Source: Variovorax sp. RA8 (GTDB lineage: Bacteria; Pseudomonadota; Gammaproteobacteria; Burkholderiales; Burkholderiaceae_C). From it: a stretch of DNA of 64,000 bases. The notes under the pieces are model-generated. The model was not told the origin of the DNA. It saw nothing but the letters and a program-made list of their open reading frames with translations, and did no database searches. The DNA is taken from positions 4,650,001 through 4,714,000 of the forward strand of contig NZ_LR594662.1 of NCBI RefSeq assembly GCF_901827175.1, given 5' to 3'. Positions within the stretch are counted from its first letter, which is position 1. Every line of letters starts with the position of its first letter. Below, in pieces: positions 18,847 to 28,168 of this stretch. A program made the translations under genes and the position numbers.

Positions 18847-20283
18847 TCAAGCCAGCGTGTACGCCGTCTTCACCACCGTAAAAAACTCCTGCGCATACCT
18901 CCCCTGCTCCCGCGCCCCATAGCTCGACCCCTTCCGCCCGCCAAAAGGCACGTGATAGTCCACCCCCGCCGTCGGCAGGTTCACCATCACCATCCCCGCC
19001 TGGCTGTGCCGCTTGAAATGCGTCGCATACTTCAGCGAAGTCGTGGCGATGCCCGCCGACAGCCCGAACTCCGTGTCGTTCGCCGTCGCCAGCGCCTCCT
19101 CGTAGTTCTTCACACGGATCACGCTCGCCACCGGCCCGAAGATCTCTTCCTTGTTGATGCGCATGCTCGCCACCGTTTCGCTGAACAGTGCCGGCGACAT
19201 GTAGTAGCCCTCGGTATCCAGCCTCAACCGGTCGCCACCGGCAGCCAGGGTGGCGCCTTCCCCCTGGCCGATGTCGATGTAGTCCAGGTCCTGCCGCAGT
19301 TGGCTCTCGCTGGAGACCGGGCCGATGTCGGTGCCCTGCGCCAGCGCATCGCCGACCTTGATCTTCGCCATGCGCGCCTTCATCGCCTCGATGAACTTCG
19401 GGTAGATGCCGTCGGTCACGATCAGCCGGCTGGACGCGGTGCAGCGCTGGCCAGTGGAATAGAAGGCGCTCTGCACGCTGAGCTCCACCGCCTGGTTCAG
19501 GTCGGCATCGTCGAGCACCACCTGCGGGTTCTTGCCGCCCATCTCGAGCTGCACCTTCTTGTGGGTCGTCGCGCATTGCACCGCGATGCGGCGGCCCACG
19601 CCGACCGAGCCTGTGAAGCTGATGGCGTGGATGCCCTGATGATTGACCAGCGCATCGCCGATCACGCTGCCGCGCCCCATCACCAGGTTGAAGACGCCGG
19701 CCGGGATGCCCGAGCGGCTGATGATCTCGGCCAGCGCCCAGGCGCAGCCCGGCACCAAGTCGGCGGGCTTCAGCACCACGCAGTTGCCGTAGGCCAGCGC
19801 CGGTGCGACCTTCCACGCCGGGATCGCGATCGGAAAGTTCCAGGGCGTGATCAGCCCCACCACGCCCACGGGTTCGCGCGTGATCTCGATGCCGATGCCG
19901 GGACGTACCGACGGGATCACCTCGCCCGCCAGGCGCAGGCATTCGCCCGCGAAGAACTTGAAGATGTGGCCGGCGCGCGTGGCCTCGCCGATCCCTTCGG
20001 CGCGGGTCTTGCCCTCCTCGCGCGCGAGCAGCGTGCCGAGTTCCTCCTTGCGGGCCAGGATCTCGTTGCCGATCTTGTCCAGCGCGTCCGAGCGCGCCTG
20101 CACGCTGCCGGTGGACCAGGCCGGGAAGGCGGCGTTCGCCGCGGCCACGGCCTCGTCGACCTGGGCGGCGTCACCCTGGGCGTAGTGGCCGAGCACGTCC
20201 TGCAGGTTGCTCGGGTTGGTGTTGGGGCTGTAGCTGGCGCCGGCGCGCCATTCGCCGTTGATCAGGTTGTCGAAGTTCTGCAT
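18847..20283 (-). CDS. Aldehyde dehydrogenase, likely 2,5-dioxopentanoate (alpha-ketoglutarate semialdehyde) dehydrogenase
   Basis: Protein of 478 residues with the full aldehyde dehydrogenase set: Asn149 in TPWNF, Glu247 in LEMGGKNP and the nucleophile Cys281 in GQRCTASS. General sequence does not prove the substrate, but the gene directly follows kdgD, whose product is alpha-ketoglutarate semialdehyde, and the whole neighbourhood is an aldarate pathway. The expected reaction is NAD(P)-dependent oxidation to 2-oxoglutarate. It ends the leftward run Bug receptor-kdgD-dehydrogenase. Confidence 0.87.
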   Translation of the reverse strand: MQNFDNLINGEWRAGASYSPNTNPSNLQDVLGHYAQGDAAQVDEAVAAANAAFPAWSTGSVQARSDALDKIGNEILARKEELGTLLAREEGKTRAEGIGEATRAGHIFKFFAGECLRLAGEVIPSVRPGIGIEITREPVGVVGLITPWNFPIAIPAWKVAPALAYGNCVVLKPADLVPGCAWALAEIISRSGIPAGVFNLVMGRGSVIGDALVNHQGIHAISFTGSVGVGRRIAVQCATTHKKVQLEMGGKNPQVVLDDADLNQAVELSVQSAFYSTGQRCTASSRLIVTDGIYPKFIEAMKARMAKIKVGDALAQGTDIGPVSSESQLRQDLDYIDIGQGEGATLAAGGDRLRLDTEGYYMSPALFSETVASMRINKEEIFGPVASVIRVKNYEEALATANDTEFGLSAGIATTSLKYATHFKRHSQAGMVMVNLPTAGVDYHVPFGGRKGSSYGAREQGRYAQEFFTVVKTAYTLA

Positions 20284-20397
20284 GGCAGGATCCTTGGTGT
20301 CGGTCGGAAAAAAGTACGGGGCCGTCTGGGCGGCCCCGCACGCTGTCTCAAGAATAGGCGAGGCGCGGCGCCTCGGCCAGCGCCCCGCCCTGCGACC

Positions 20398-21309
20398 CTA
20401 CTGCGGCCCGAGTTGGTCGATAAGCGCCGCCAGCGCTTCGTACTCCTGCGGCTTGAGCTCGGTGAGCGGCGTACGCACCGGGCCCGCGTCGCGGCCGACG
20501 ATGCGCGCGCCGGCCTTGACGATGCTCACCGCATAGCCCTGGCCCTTGTTGCGGATCTCCAGGTAAGGCATGAAGAACTGCTTGAGCAGGCGGTGCTGTG
20601 TCGCCATGTCGTCGGCCGCCACCGCCTTGTAGAAGTCCATCGCGGTCTTCGGGATGAAGTTGAAGACGGCCGAGGAATACACCGGCGTGCCCAGCGCCTT
20701 GTAGGCCGCGGCGTAGACCTCGGCCGTGGGCAGGCCGCCGAGGTAGGCAAAGCGGTCGCCCATGCGCAGGTGAATCGAGCTCATGAGCTCGATGTCGCCG
20801 ATGCCGTCCTTGAAGCCGACGAGGTTGGGGCAGCGCTCGGCCAGCTTCGCCAGGGTATCGGGGTACAGCCTGCTCTGCCCGCGGTTGTAGACGATGACGC
20901 CGAACTTCACGCTCTTGCACACCGCCTCCACGTGCGCCGCCAGGCCTTCCTGGCCGGCTTCGGTCAGGTAGTGCGGCAGCAGCAGGACGCCGTGCGCGCC
21001 GGCCTTCTCGGCGGCCTGCGCGCACTGGATCGCGAAGCGCGTCGGGCCGCCCGCGCCCGCGATGATCGGCACCTTGCCGCGGCAGGTCTGCACCGCCGTC
21101 TCGATGATCCCCGGGTACTCGTCACCAGTCAGCGAGAAGAACTCGCCCGTGCCGCCGGCCGCGAACAGCGCACTCGCGCCGTAGGGGGCCAGCCATTCGA
21201 GTCGCTCGATGTAGCCCTTCTTGTCGAAGTTGCCCTCGGCATCGAAGTCGGTCAGCGGAAAGGACAGCAGGCCGGAGCCCATGATGGATTTGAGTTCTTG
21301 GGGATTCAT
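20398..21309 (-). CDS. kdgD: 5-dehydro-4-deoxyglucarate dehydratase
   Basis: Protein of 303 residues of the DapA/NAL aldolase superfamily. Schiff-base Lys167 lies in GFKDGIGD, the helper Tyr141 in VIVYNRGQ, and the substrate loop [10 protein letters not shown] at ~52-61 is the KdgD version. It converts 5-keto-4-deoxy-glucarate into alpha-ketoglutarate semialdehyde with loss of water and CO2. The start at 21309 gives the usual N-terminus [20 protein letters not shown]. It lies between the Bug receptor gene and the semialdehyde dehydrogenase, on the same strand. Confidence 0.92.
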   Translation of the reverse strand: MNPQELKSIMGSGLLSFPLTDFDAEGNFDKKGYIERLEWLAPYGASALFAAGGTGEFFSLTGDEYPGIIETAVQTCRGKVPIIAGAGGPTRFAIQCAQAAEKAGAHGVLLLPHYLTEAGQEGLAAHVEAVCKSVKFGVIVYNRGQSRLYPDTLAKLAERCPNLVGFKDGIGDIELMSSIHLRMGDRFAYLGGLPTAEVYAAAYKALGTPVYSSAVFNFIPKTAMDFYKAVAADDMATQHRLLKQFFMPYLEIRNKGQGYAVSIVKAGARIVGRDAGPVRTPLTELKPQEYEALAALIDQLGPQ

Positions 21310-21344
21310 CCAAAGATCCTGGAAAGAGTGAAGGAAAGTCGGGG

Positions 21345-21430
21345 AACACCGCGGAACCGGCTTTGCCGGGCCGCTGGTGTTGCCCCCGGTGAGGGGGTGG
21401 GCGGCTACACGAAGTGAGCCAACCTGGGGG
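21345..21430 (+). repeat. Dispersed intergenic repeat, copy B
   Basis: Nearly identical to the element at 7302-7389, read on the plus strand from AACACCGCGGAACCGG to AACCTGGGGG. It is repeated again 97 bp further on (copy C). It lies in the gap between the Bug receptor stop (21534) and kdgD start (21309), opposite in orientation to these genes. Confidence 0.8.
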
Positions 21431-21443
21431 AGAGCAACATGCC

Positions 21444-21527
21444 CACCGCGGAACCGGCTTTGCCGGGCCGCTGGTGTTGCCCCCGGTGAGGGGGTGGGCG
21501 GCGACACGAGGTGAGCCAACCGGGGGG
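21444..21527 (+). repeat. Dispersed intergenic repeat, copy C
   Basis: Tandem partner of copy B with a 97-bp period. The two differ at only a few positions (for example GGCTACACGAAG versus GGCGACACGAGG). It carries the same two hairpin arms. Confidence 0.8.
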
Positions 21528-21533
21528 AGAGCT

Positions 21534-22505
21534 TTAGTCCAGCTTGATCTGCGCCGCTTCGACCACCTTGGCCCAGCGCGCGCGTTCCTTGTTGAAGAAC
21601 TGCTCCTGCTCGGTCGGCGTCATCGTCACGACCTCCGCGCCCTGTCCGGCCAGCCGAGAACGGATGTCGGCCGAGCGGATGATGGTGACGAGCTCTTTGT
21701 TGAGGCGCTGGATGACCGCCTCGGGCGTGCCGCGCGGCGCCAGCATGCCCTGCCAGGTGCCCGACTCGAAGCCCGCCACGCCCTGCTCGGCGATGGTGGG
21801 CACGTCGCCGATCAGCGGCATGCGGGTGGACTTCGAGACGCCCAGCACCTTGAGCTTGCCGCTCTGTACGTGCGGCAGGGTCGCGAGCATGCCGTTCATC
21901 AGCACCTGGGTCTGGCCGCCCACTGTGTCCTGGATGGCCTGCACGCCGCCCTTGTAGGGCACGTACTGCCAGCGCGCGCCGCTGGCACGCTCGAGCGCCA
22001 CGCCGGCCAGGTGCGGGGCGCTGCCGGTAGCGGTCACGGCGAAGTTCAGATCGGCCTTCTTCGACAACGCGACCAGTTCCTTCAGGCTGCCGGCCTGCAC
22101 CGACGGATGCACCACCAGCAGGTGCGGCGAGTAGGCCAGCATGGTCACGCCGCGCAGGTCCTTCGACGGATCGAACGCGAGCTTGGTGTAGACGGAGGGG
22201 CTGATCGCCAGCGCGCCGACGTCGCACAGCAGCAGCGTGTAGCCGTCGCCCGGCGCCTTGGCCACCAGGTCGGCGCCGAGATTGCCGTTGGCGCCCGCGC
22301 GGTTCTCCACGATCACCGACTGCTTGAGCGCCTCCGACAAGGGCTGGCTGATGGCGCGCGCAATGATGTCGGATGAGCCGCCCGGTGGGTAGGGCACCAC
22401 GATGCGCAGGGGCTTCGAAGGCCAGGCATCGGCTGCATTGGCGGAGCCCGCCAGCAGGCTCGCGCCAACGGCGCCGAGCACGAGATCACGTCGATTGAGG
22501 GTCAT
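21534..22505 (-). CDS. Tripartite tricarboxylate transporter receptor (Bug family)
   Basis: Protein of 323 residues. A twin-Arg-like/Sec leader ([20 protein letters not shown]) precedes the mature start [19 protein letters not shown], the hallmark of Bug proteins, with the later motif [16 protein letters not shown]. It is a periplasmic binding protein for carboxylic acids. No TctA/TctB membrane genes are in the window. Its place in the uronate/aldarate cluster, and a promoter element shared with udh, suggest an aldarate or uronate ligand (inference). Confidence 0.9.
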   Translation of the reverse strand: MTLNRRDLVLGAVGASLLAGSANAADAWPSKPLRIVVPYPPGGSSDIIARAISQPLSEALKQSVIVENRAGANGNLGADLVAKAPGDGYTLLLCDVGALAISPSVYTKLAFDPSKDLRGVTMLAYSPHLLVVHPSVQAGSLKELVALSKKADLNFAVTATGSAPHLAGVALERASGARWQYVPYKGGVQAIQDTVGGQTQVLMNGMLATLPHVQSGKLKVLGVSKSTRMPLIGDVPTIAEQGVAGFESGTWQGMLAPRGTPEAVIQRLNKELVTIIRSADIRSRLAGQGAEVVTMTPTEQEQFFNKERARWAKVVEAAQIKLD

Positions 22506-22572
22506 GTGTGGTGTCTCCGGGGAACGAGGGATGAGGGATGGGGGCGTTTCAAGCCGTGGGAACGAGATCAGG

Positions 22573-22602
22573 GTTGTCTTAAGTTATCAGTCATCGTACA
22601 AC
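22573..22602 (-). promoter_or_regulatory. Operator-like element before Bug receptor, shared with udh promoter
   Basis: On the minus strand this reads GTTGTACGATGAC, then TGATAACTTAAGACAAC. The first 27 bases match the element at 23475-23501 in 23 positions. The palindromic core is GTTGT-ACG-ACAAC in the other copy and is degraded here on one side. Both flank the GntR gene, so they are probably its two operators or a shared promoter. Confidence 0.6.
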
Positions 22603-22638
22603 TGAAAGAGCAGGATGTCCAGCACGCACCTGCGCCGC

Positions 22639-23451
22639 TCAGGTCGACGAGGCGCCTCCGGCCGGCGCGGGCGCAGGCGCTTCGCGCTGGGCGGCCTCCT
22701 GCGCCAGGCGCAGGCGCTCCCGGCTGTTGGTCAGATGGATGCGCATGGCAGCACGCGCCGAGTCCGGATCGCCCCGCGCGATGGCAGCGTAGATTTCCTC
22801 GTGCTCGCGGTTGACACGGCTCAGGTACTCGCCGCGGCGGTCGTGGTTGCGGATGGCAGTGATGCGGGTGCGCGGAATGATGGTGGTGCCGAGGTGGCTC
22901 ATGATGTCCGCGAAGTACGGGTTGCCCGTGGCCTGCGCGATCTGCAGGTGGAAGCGGAAGTCGGGCGCCACCGTGTCGCCCGCCACGGCCACGTTGCGCT
23001 CGAAATCGTCGAGCGCGTCGCGCATCGCCGCCAGGTGCTCCTCGGTACGGCGGGTGGCAGCCAGCCCGGCCGACTCGGTCTCCAGGCTGATGCGCAGCTC
23101 CAGCACCGCCAGCACGTCGACCGTGGTCGCGATGTCGGAGCCCTCGAGACGGAACATGCCCGCCGCCCTGGGCTGCAGCACGAAGGTGCCGATGCCATGG
23201 TGGGTCTCCACCAGCCCGCCGGCCTGCAGCTTCGACAGCGCCTCGCGCACGACGGTGCGGCTGACGCCATAGGCCTGCATGATGGCCGACTCGGTGGGCA
23301 GCTTGTCGCCCGGCCGCAGCTGCTGGCTGCGGATCTTCTCGCCCAGGTCGTCGACCAGGCCATGCGCCAGGCCGCGCCCGCGACGCCGCGGGCTGCCGCC
23401 CAAGGCGGCCGGATCGGCGGCGGCGGTTGACCCCGTTGACAGGCTCGACAT
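22639..23451 (-). CDS. GntR-family (FCD) regulator of the uronate/aldarate cluster
   Basis: Protein of 270 residues. The winged helix lies at ~28-95 (LVDDLGEKIRSQQLRPGDKL, YGVSRTVVREALSKLQAGG), followed by an FCD domain with the metal/effector His pattern in DFRFHLQIAQATGN and SHLGT. It is divergent from udh and upstream of the Bug receptor gene on its own strand. Regulators at this position in other bacteria (UxuR/ExuR or GguR types) respond to uronates or aldarates; that assignment is inferred from context. Confidence 0.87.
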   Translation of the reverse strand: MSSLSTGSTAAADPAALGGSPRRRGRGLAHGLVDDLGEKIRSQQLRPGDKLPTESAIMQAYGVSRTVVREALSKLQAGGLVETHHGIGTFVLQPRAAGMFRLEGSDIATTVDVLAVLELRISLETESAGLAATRRTEEHLAAMRDALDDFERNVAVAGDTVAPDFRFHLQIAQATGNPYFADIMSHLGTTIIPRTRITAIRNHDRRGEYLSRVNREHEEIYAAIARGDPDSARAAMRIHLTNSRERLRLAQEAAQREAPAPAPAGGASST

Positions 23452-23474
23452 GCGTTGATGATAATCAACCGAAC

Positions 23475-23501
23475 GTTGTACGACAACCGATAACTTACGA
23501 C
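23475..23501 (+). promoter_or_regulatory. Operator-like element before udh
   Basis: Contains the inverted repeat GTTGT (23475-23479)-ACG-ACAAC (23483-23487), followed by CGATAACTTACGAC. The whole block recurs on the other strand at 22573-22602. It is 18 bp upstream of the udh start and 24 bp from the GntR start, so a bound repressor would close both directions. Confidence 0.65.
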
Positions 23502-23519
23502 TTCAGAGAGACAGCAACG

Positions 23520-24341
23520 ATGAGTGCGCCTTCCTCCCCTCCCCGCCTGAACCGCTTGCTGCTAACCGGGGCCGCCGGCGGCCTGGGCAAGGTCCTGCGC
23601 GAGCGCCTGCGTCCCTTCGCCCGGACGCTGCGCGTGTCCGACATTGCCGCGCTCGCGCCGGCCGAGCGCCCGCAGGAGGAAGCGATCCCCTGCGACCTGG
23701 CGGACAAGGCCGCGGTCGATGCGCTGGTCGCCGGCTGCGACGCGATCGTTCACTTGGGCGGTGTGTCCGTCGAACGTCCTTTCGAGGAGATCCTCGAGGC
23801 CAACATCAAGGGCGTCTTCCATATCTATGAAGGCGCGCGCCGTCACGGCGTGAAGCGGGTGGTCTTCGCCAGTTCGAACCATGTGATCGGCTTCTACAAG
23901 CAGACGGAGACGATCGACGCCCACGCCCAGCGCCGGCCCGACGGCTACTACGGCCTGTCCAAGTCCTTCGGCGAGGACATGGCCCAGTTCTACTTCGACC
24001 GCTGGGGCATCGAGACGGTGAGCATCCGCATCGGCTCCTCCTTCCCCGAGCCGGCCAACCGCCGGATGATGAGCACCTGGCTCAGCTACCGCGACCTCAC
24101 GTCGTTGGTCGAGAAGTCGCTCTTCACGCCGGACGTGAAGCACACGGTGGTCTATGGCGTGTCGGCCAACCGCGACGTCTGGTGGGACAACAGCGCCGCG
24201 GCGCACTTGGGCTTCCAGCCGCAGGACAGCTCGGAGGTCTTCCGCGCCAAGGTCGAGGCCCAGCCGCCGGTGGCCGCCGACGATCCCAATGCCGTCTACC
24301 AGGGCGGCGCCTTCACCGCCCAGGGCCCTTTCGGCGATTAG
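23520..24341 (+). CDS. udh: Uronate dehydrogenase
   Basis: Protein of 273 residues of the extended SDR/epimerase superfamily. The NAD loop is GAAGGLG at 17-23 and the catalytic pair is Tyr144-x3-Lys148 in YYGLSKSFGED. Length and motifs such as VKRVVFASSNHVIGFY and YGVSANRDVWWDN match bacterial Udh, which oxidises D-galacturonate and D-glucuronate to aldarolactones. It starts the rightward run udh-lactonase-dctPQM-garD-SDR-Bug. Confidence 0.9.
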   Translation: MSAPSSPPRLNRLLLTGAAGGLGKVLRERLRPFARTLRVSDIAALAPAERPQEEAIPCDLADKAAVDALVAGCDAIVHLGGVSVERPFEEILEANIKGVFHIYEGARRHGVKRVVFASSNHVIGFYKQTETIDAHAQRRPDGYYGLSKSFGEDMAQFYFDRWGIETVSIRIGSSFPEPANRRMMSTWLSYRDLTSLVEKSLFTPDVKHTVVYGVSANRDVWWDNSAAAHLGFQPQDSSEVFRAKVEAQPPVAADDPNAVYQGGAFTAQGPFGD

Positions 24342-24350
24342 GGGGACATC

Positions 24351-25244
24351 ATGTCCACGCAGGCCGAGCTCGTGGTCGATGCCCGCTGCGGCACCGGCGA
24401 AAGCCCCGTCTGGTCGACCGCCGAGCAGGCGCTCTACTGGGTCGACATCCCGGGGCGAGCCCTGCATCGCTGGTCGCCCGACGGGCACCGACATTGGACC
24501 GGCGAGGAAATGATCGCCTGCATCGCCCCGCGCGCAGATCTGCCCGGTGCGTGGATCGCCGGCATGGAAAGCGGCCTCTTCTCGATCGAGCCGAAGGACG
24601 ACGGCACCCTCGCCGCGACGCCCCTCGCGCAGGTGGCGCACGCCCTGCCGGGCATGCGCTTCAACGATGGCCGCTGCGACCGCCAGGGCCGCTTCTGGGC
24701 CGGCACCATGCTGATGGACATGGGGCCAGGCGCCCGCGCAGGCCGGCTCTATCGCTTCGACGGCGACAACCACAAGCCGCCATCGCTGCAGCTCGAAGAC
24801 CTCATCGTCCCCAACGGCCTGGCCTTCAGCCCCGACGGCCGCACCATGTACCTGTCTGATTCGCACCCGAGCGTGCAGACCGTCTGGGCCTTCGACTACG
24901 ACACCACCACCGGCACGCCGACCAACCGGCGCGTCTTCATCGACATGAAGCCCCTGCCCGGCCGCCCCGACGGTGCCGCGGTCGACGCCGACGGCTGCTA
25001 CTGGATCTGCGGCAACGACGCCGGCCTGGTGCACCGCTTCACGCCGCAAGGCCGCCTCGACCGCTCTCTCGAAGTGCCGGTGAAGAAGCCGGCAATGTGC
25101 GCCTTCGGCGGCCCGAGGCTGGACACCCTCTTCGTGACCTCCATCCGGCCCGGCGGCGATCTCTCCGACCAGCCGCTGGCCGGCGGCGTGTTCGCGCTGC
25201 GCCCGGGGACCCAGGGCATCGCGGAGCCCGCATTCGGCGCCTGA
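24351..25244 (+). CDS. SMP-30/gluconolactonase-family aldarolactonase
   Basis: Protein of 297 residues with the six-bladed beta-propeller motifs of the SMP-30 family: GTGESPVWS near residue 12 (metal-ligand Glu), [19 protein letters not shown] at ~100-118, [18 protein letters not shown] with the metal Asn and Asp, and [14 protein letters not shown]. Located 9 bp after udh, it most likely opens the lactone made by Udh to galactarate or glucarate. The exact lactone preference is not readable. Confidence 0.88.
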   Translation: MSTQAELVVDARCGTGESPVWSTAEQALYWVDIPGRALHRWSPDGHRHWTGEEMIACIAPRADLPGAWIAGMESGLFSIEPKDDGTLAATPLAQVAHALPGMRFNDGRCDRQGRFWAGTMLMDMGPGARAGRLYRFDGDNHKPPSLQLEDLIVPNGLAFSPDGRTMYLSDSHPSVQTVWAFDYDTTTGTPTNRRVFIDMKPLPGRPDGAAVDADGCYWICGNDAGLVHRFTPQGRLDRSLEVPVKKPAMCAFGGPRLDTLFVTSIRPGGDLSDQPLAGGVFALRPGTQGIAEPAFGA

Positions 25245-25291
25245 CGAAACCGGATTTCATCCCGACAGCAACCACCAACAGAGGAAGACAA

Positions 25292-26266
25292 ATGAAGTTC
25301 AAGTTCAACCGCACCCTGATCGCACTGGCGGCCGGCACCCTGGGCCTGGCCGCGCATGCCGTCGAGTTCCGCTCGGCCGACGTGCACAACAGCGACGACT
25401 ATCCGACCGTGGCCGCCGTCAAGCACATGAGCGAGCTGCTCGACAAGCGCAGCAACGGCAAATACAAGATCAAGGTCTTCAACAAGGGCGCGCTCGGCAC
25501 CGAGAAGGAAACCATCGACCAGGTGAAGATCGGCGCGCTGGAGATGACCCGCGTCAACATCAGCCCGCTGAACTCGCTGTGCGCCAAGACGCTGGTGCCG
25601 ACCATGCCCTTCCTGTTCGAGTCGATCGCGCACATGCGCAAGTCGCTCGACGGCCCGGCCGGCGAGGAGATCCTGAAGAGCTGCGAGCCCGAGGGCCTGG
25701 TCGGCCTGGCCTTCTATGACAGCGGCGCGCGCTCGATCTACGCCAAGAAGCCGGTGAAGACGCTGGCCGACGCCAAGGGCATGAAGATCCGCGTGCAGCA
25801 ATCCGACCTGTGGGTCTCGCTGATCAACGCCATGGGCGCCAACGCCACGCCGGTGCCGATCGGCGAGGTCTACACCGGCCTGAAGACCGGGCTGATCGAC
25901 GCCGCGGAGAACAACATCCCGTCCTATGACGGGTTCAAGCACTACGAGGCCGTCAAGTTCTACTCGCGCACCGAGCATTCCATGGCGCCCGAGATGCTGG
26001 TGATGTCCAAGGCCGTCTACGACAAGCTGCCCAAGGCCGACCAGGACATGTTCCGCGCCGCGGCCAAGGAATCGGTCGCGTTCCAGCGCAAGAAGTGGGA
26101 CGAGCAGGAGGCCAAGTCGCTGGAGGTGGTGACCAAGGGCGGCGCCACCATCGTGTCCGACGTCGACAAGGCCTCGTTCCGCGCTGCGATGGCGCCGGTG
26201 TACGCCAAGTTCATTTCCACGCCCGACCTGCAGCGCCTGGTCAAGACCATCCAGGACAACAAGTGA
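25292..26266 (+). CDS. dctP: TRAP transporter receptor DctP-type
   Basis: Protein of 324 residues with a Sec signal peptide (cleavage near AAHA, residue 20) and a mature start [17 protein letters not shown]. The TRAP receptor features are present, including the Arg in [11 protein letters not shown] that binds ligand carboxylates and the region [24 protein letters not shown]. In this cluster the ligand is probably a uronate or aldarate; DctP proteins for galacturonate/glucuronate are well known. It is followed by both membrane subunits. Confidence 0.92.
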   Translation: MKFKFNRTLIALAAGTLGLAAHAVEFRSADVHNSDDYPTVAAVKHMSELLDKRSNGKYKIKVFNKGALGTEKETIDQVKIGALEMTRVNISPLNSLCAKTLVPTMPFLFESIAHMRKSLDGPAGEEILKSCEPEGLVGLAFYDSGARSIYAKKPVKTLADAKGMKIRVQQSDLWVSLINAMGANATPVPIGEVYTGLKTGLIDAAENNIPSYDGFKHYEAVKFYSRTEHSMAPEMLVMSKAVYDKLPKADQDMFRAAAKESVAFQRKKWDEQEAKSLEVVTKGGATIVSDVDKASFRAAMAPVYAKFISTPDLQRLVKTIQDNK

Positions 26267-26802
26267 GCGTCGGCACCCTCGAAACCGCAGTCCCGCGTCC
26301 GCCCTCGCGGCACGCGTACTCGCGGCTGTGCGCGTTGCTGTCCAAGGTCAGCCTGATGCTGGCGGTGGTGCTGCTGATCGCGATCATCGCGTGCGTGCAG
26401 TATCAGGTGGTCGGGCGCTACCTCTTCAACGACACGCCGGTCTGGGCCGAGGGGCTGGCGCTGCAGCTGGTGCTGTATGTCACCGCGCTGGGCGTGGCGG
26501 TCGGCGTGCGCGATGCCGGGCATATCGGGCTGGATTCGCTGGTTGCGCTGTTGCCGGACTCGCTGCGCCTCAAGGTCGAGATCCTGATCCACGCGCTGGT
26601 GGCGCTGTTCGGTGCCTTCATGGTGTCCAGCGGCTGGCTCTGGACACGGCTCAAATGGAGCGACATGAAGCCCATGCTGGGCATCCCTGTGGGTGCGGAC
26701 TACCTGGCGCTCGTGATTGCGGGCCTCCTGATCGTGCTGTTTTCGGTTGAACATATCGTGGCGTTGCTGCGTGACGAAGAAGTGGTGCCGGCATGGAATT
26801 GA
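26263..26802 (+). CDS. dctQ: TRAP transporter small membrane subunit DctQ-type
   Basis: About 179 residues, starting at a GTG (26263) that overlaps the dctP stop codon (GTGA). Four hydrophobic segments are visible ([83 protein letters not shown]), as expected for DctQ. It associates with DctM in the inner membrane. Confidence 0.88.
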   Translation: MSVGTLETAVPRPPSRHAYSRLCALLSKVSLMLAVVLLIAIIACVQYQVVGRYLFNDTPVWAEGLALQLVLYVTALGVAVGVRDAGHIGLDSLVALLPDSLRLKVEILIHALVALFGAFMVSSGWLWTRLKWSDMKPMLGIPVGADYLALVIAGLLIVLFSVEHIVALLRDEEVVPAWN

Positions 26803-26869
26803 CGAAGAGCCGCCTCATGGCAATTCGCGTCCCCTCGGGGGGCCGCGAGCAAAGCGAGCGTGGGGGCCT
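26803..26869. other. GC-rich spacer with hairpin between dctQ and dctM
   Basis: A 67-bp gap in an otherwise tightly packed operon. It contains CCCCTCGGGGGG, which can pair, and GAGCaaaGCGAGC, and ends in TGGGGGCC just before the dctM start, so it supplies the ribosome site. It looks like a small inserted repeat, comparable in placement to the element before livH, but a different sequence. Confidence 0.4.
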
Positions 26870-28168
26870 ATGGAACTAGCAGTCCTGTCTTTCAGTTTTC
26901 TGGTGCTGCTGGTCATCGGCGTGCCGGTGGCGTTCTCGATCGGCCTGGCATCGATCGCGACCGTGACCTATGCGGGCCTGCCGGTCGCGGTGGTGTTCCA
27001 GAAGATGGTCGGCGGGATGCAGATCTTCTCCTTCCTGGCCATCCCCTTCTTCGTCTTCGCCGGCGAGCTGATGCTCTACGGCGGCATCGCGCAGCGCATC
27101 GTGCGCTTCGCCAACAGCCTGATCGGGCATGTGCGCGGCGGCCTCGGCATGAGCAACGTGATCGGCTGCACGCTGTTCGGCGGCGTGGCGGGCTCGCCGG
27201 TGGCGGACGTGTCGGCCATGGGCTCGGTGATGATCCCACTGATGAAGCGCGAAGGCTACGACGCGGACTACGCGGTCAACGTCACCACCCACGCCGCGCT
27301 GGTCGGCGCGCTGATGCCGACATCGCACAACCTCATCATCTTCACGCTCGCCACCACCGGCATCGCCTCGGTCAGCGTGCTGAGCCTGATCCTGGCGGGG
27401 CTGATCCCGGCGCTGCTCCTGACGCTGTGCAACCTGGCGGCGGCCTACTACGTGGCGATCAAGCGCGGCTACCCGATCCGCGGCGCCTTTCCCGGCTGGG
27501 GCGAGGTGCTGGCGGCCTTCATCGGTGCGCTGCCGGGGCTGCTGATCGTGGTGATCATCCTGGTCGGCATCCTGTCGGGGGTGTTCACCGCCACCGAGTC
27601 GGCGGCCACCGCGGTGCTCTGGGCGTTGGCCGTCACGGTGCTGGTGTACCGGTCGCTGAGCTGGAAGGACTTCCTGAAGGCCTGCGCCAAGGCCTGCAAG
27701 ACCACCGGCGTGGTGCTGCTGCTGATCGGCATCTCCTCGGCCTTCGGCTACTTCATGGCGCTGTACGAGGTGCCGCAGAAGACCGGCGAGCTGATGACCT
27801 CGGTCTCCAGCAGCCCGTGGGTCATCTTCCTGATGATCAACGTGCTGCTGTTCGTGCTGGGAACCTTCCTGGACATGGCCGCCACCATCCTGATCTGCAC
27901 GCCGATCTTCCTGCCGATCGCGATGCAGTTCGGCATGAGCCCGGTGCAGTTCGGCATCGTCATGCTGATCAACTGCGCGCTGGGGCTGAACACGCCGCCG
28001 GTGGGCACCACGCAGTTCATCGGCTGCGCGATCGGGGGCGTCTCGGTCGGGCAGGTGATGCGATCGATCTGGCCCTTCTACGGGGCGCTGCTGGTGTGCC
28101 TGATGCTGGTGACCTACGTGCCGGCCTTCTCCCTGTGGCTGCCCGACTTCTTCTCCACACCCAAATGA
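26870..28168 (+). CDS. dctM: TRAP transporter large membrane subunit DctM-type
   Basis: Protein of 432 residues with about twelve hydrophobic segments. The start at 26870 gives the family N-terminus [20 protein letters not shown]; upstream in-frame ATGs lie in the spacer. Typical motifs are [20 protein letters not shown] and [15 protein letters not shown]. It forms the Na+-driven channel of the importer with DctP and DctQ. The garD start codon overlaps its stop (ATGA). Confidence 0.92.
   Translation: MELAVLSFSFLVLLVIGVPVAFSIGLASIATVTYAGLPVAVVFQKMVGGMQIFSFLAIPFFVFAGELMLYGGIAQRIVRFANSLIGHVRGGLGMSNVIGCTLFGGVAGSPVADVSAMGSVMIPLMKREGYDADYAVNVTTHAALVGALMPTSHNLIIFTLATTGIASVSVLSLILAGLIPALLLTLCNLAAAYYVAIKRGYPIRGAFPGWGEVLAAFIGALPGLLIVVIILVGILSGVFTATESAATAVLWALAVTVLVYRSLSWKDFLKACAKACKTTGVVLLLIGISSAFGYFMALYEVPQKTGELMTSVSSSPWVIFLMINVLLFVLGTFLDMAATILICTPIFLPIAMQFGMSPVQFGIVMLINCALGLNTPPVGTTQFIGCAIGGVSVGQVMRSIWPFYGALLVCLMLVTYVPAFSLWLPDFFSTPK

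Noticed and set aside
7302..21527. Insertion sequence ends for the three-copy repeat
   Set aside because: The copies are ~88 bp, have no transposase and no terminal inverted repeats or target duplications that I can see; kept as a dispersed repeat instead.
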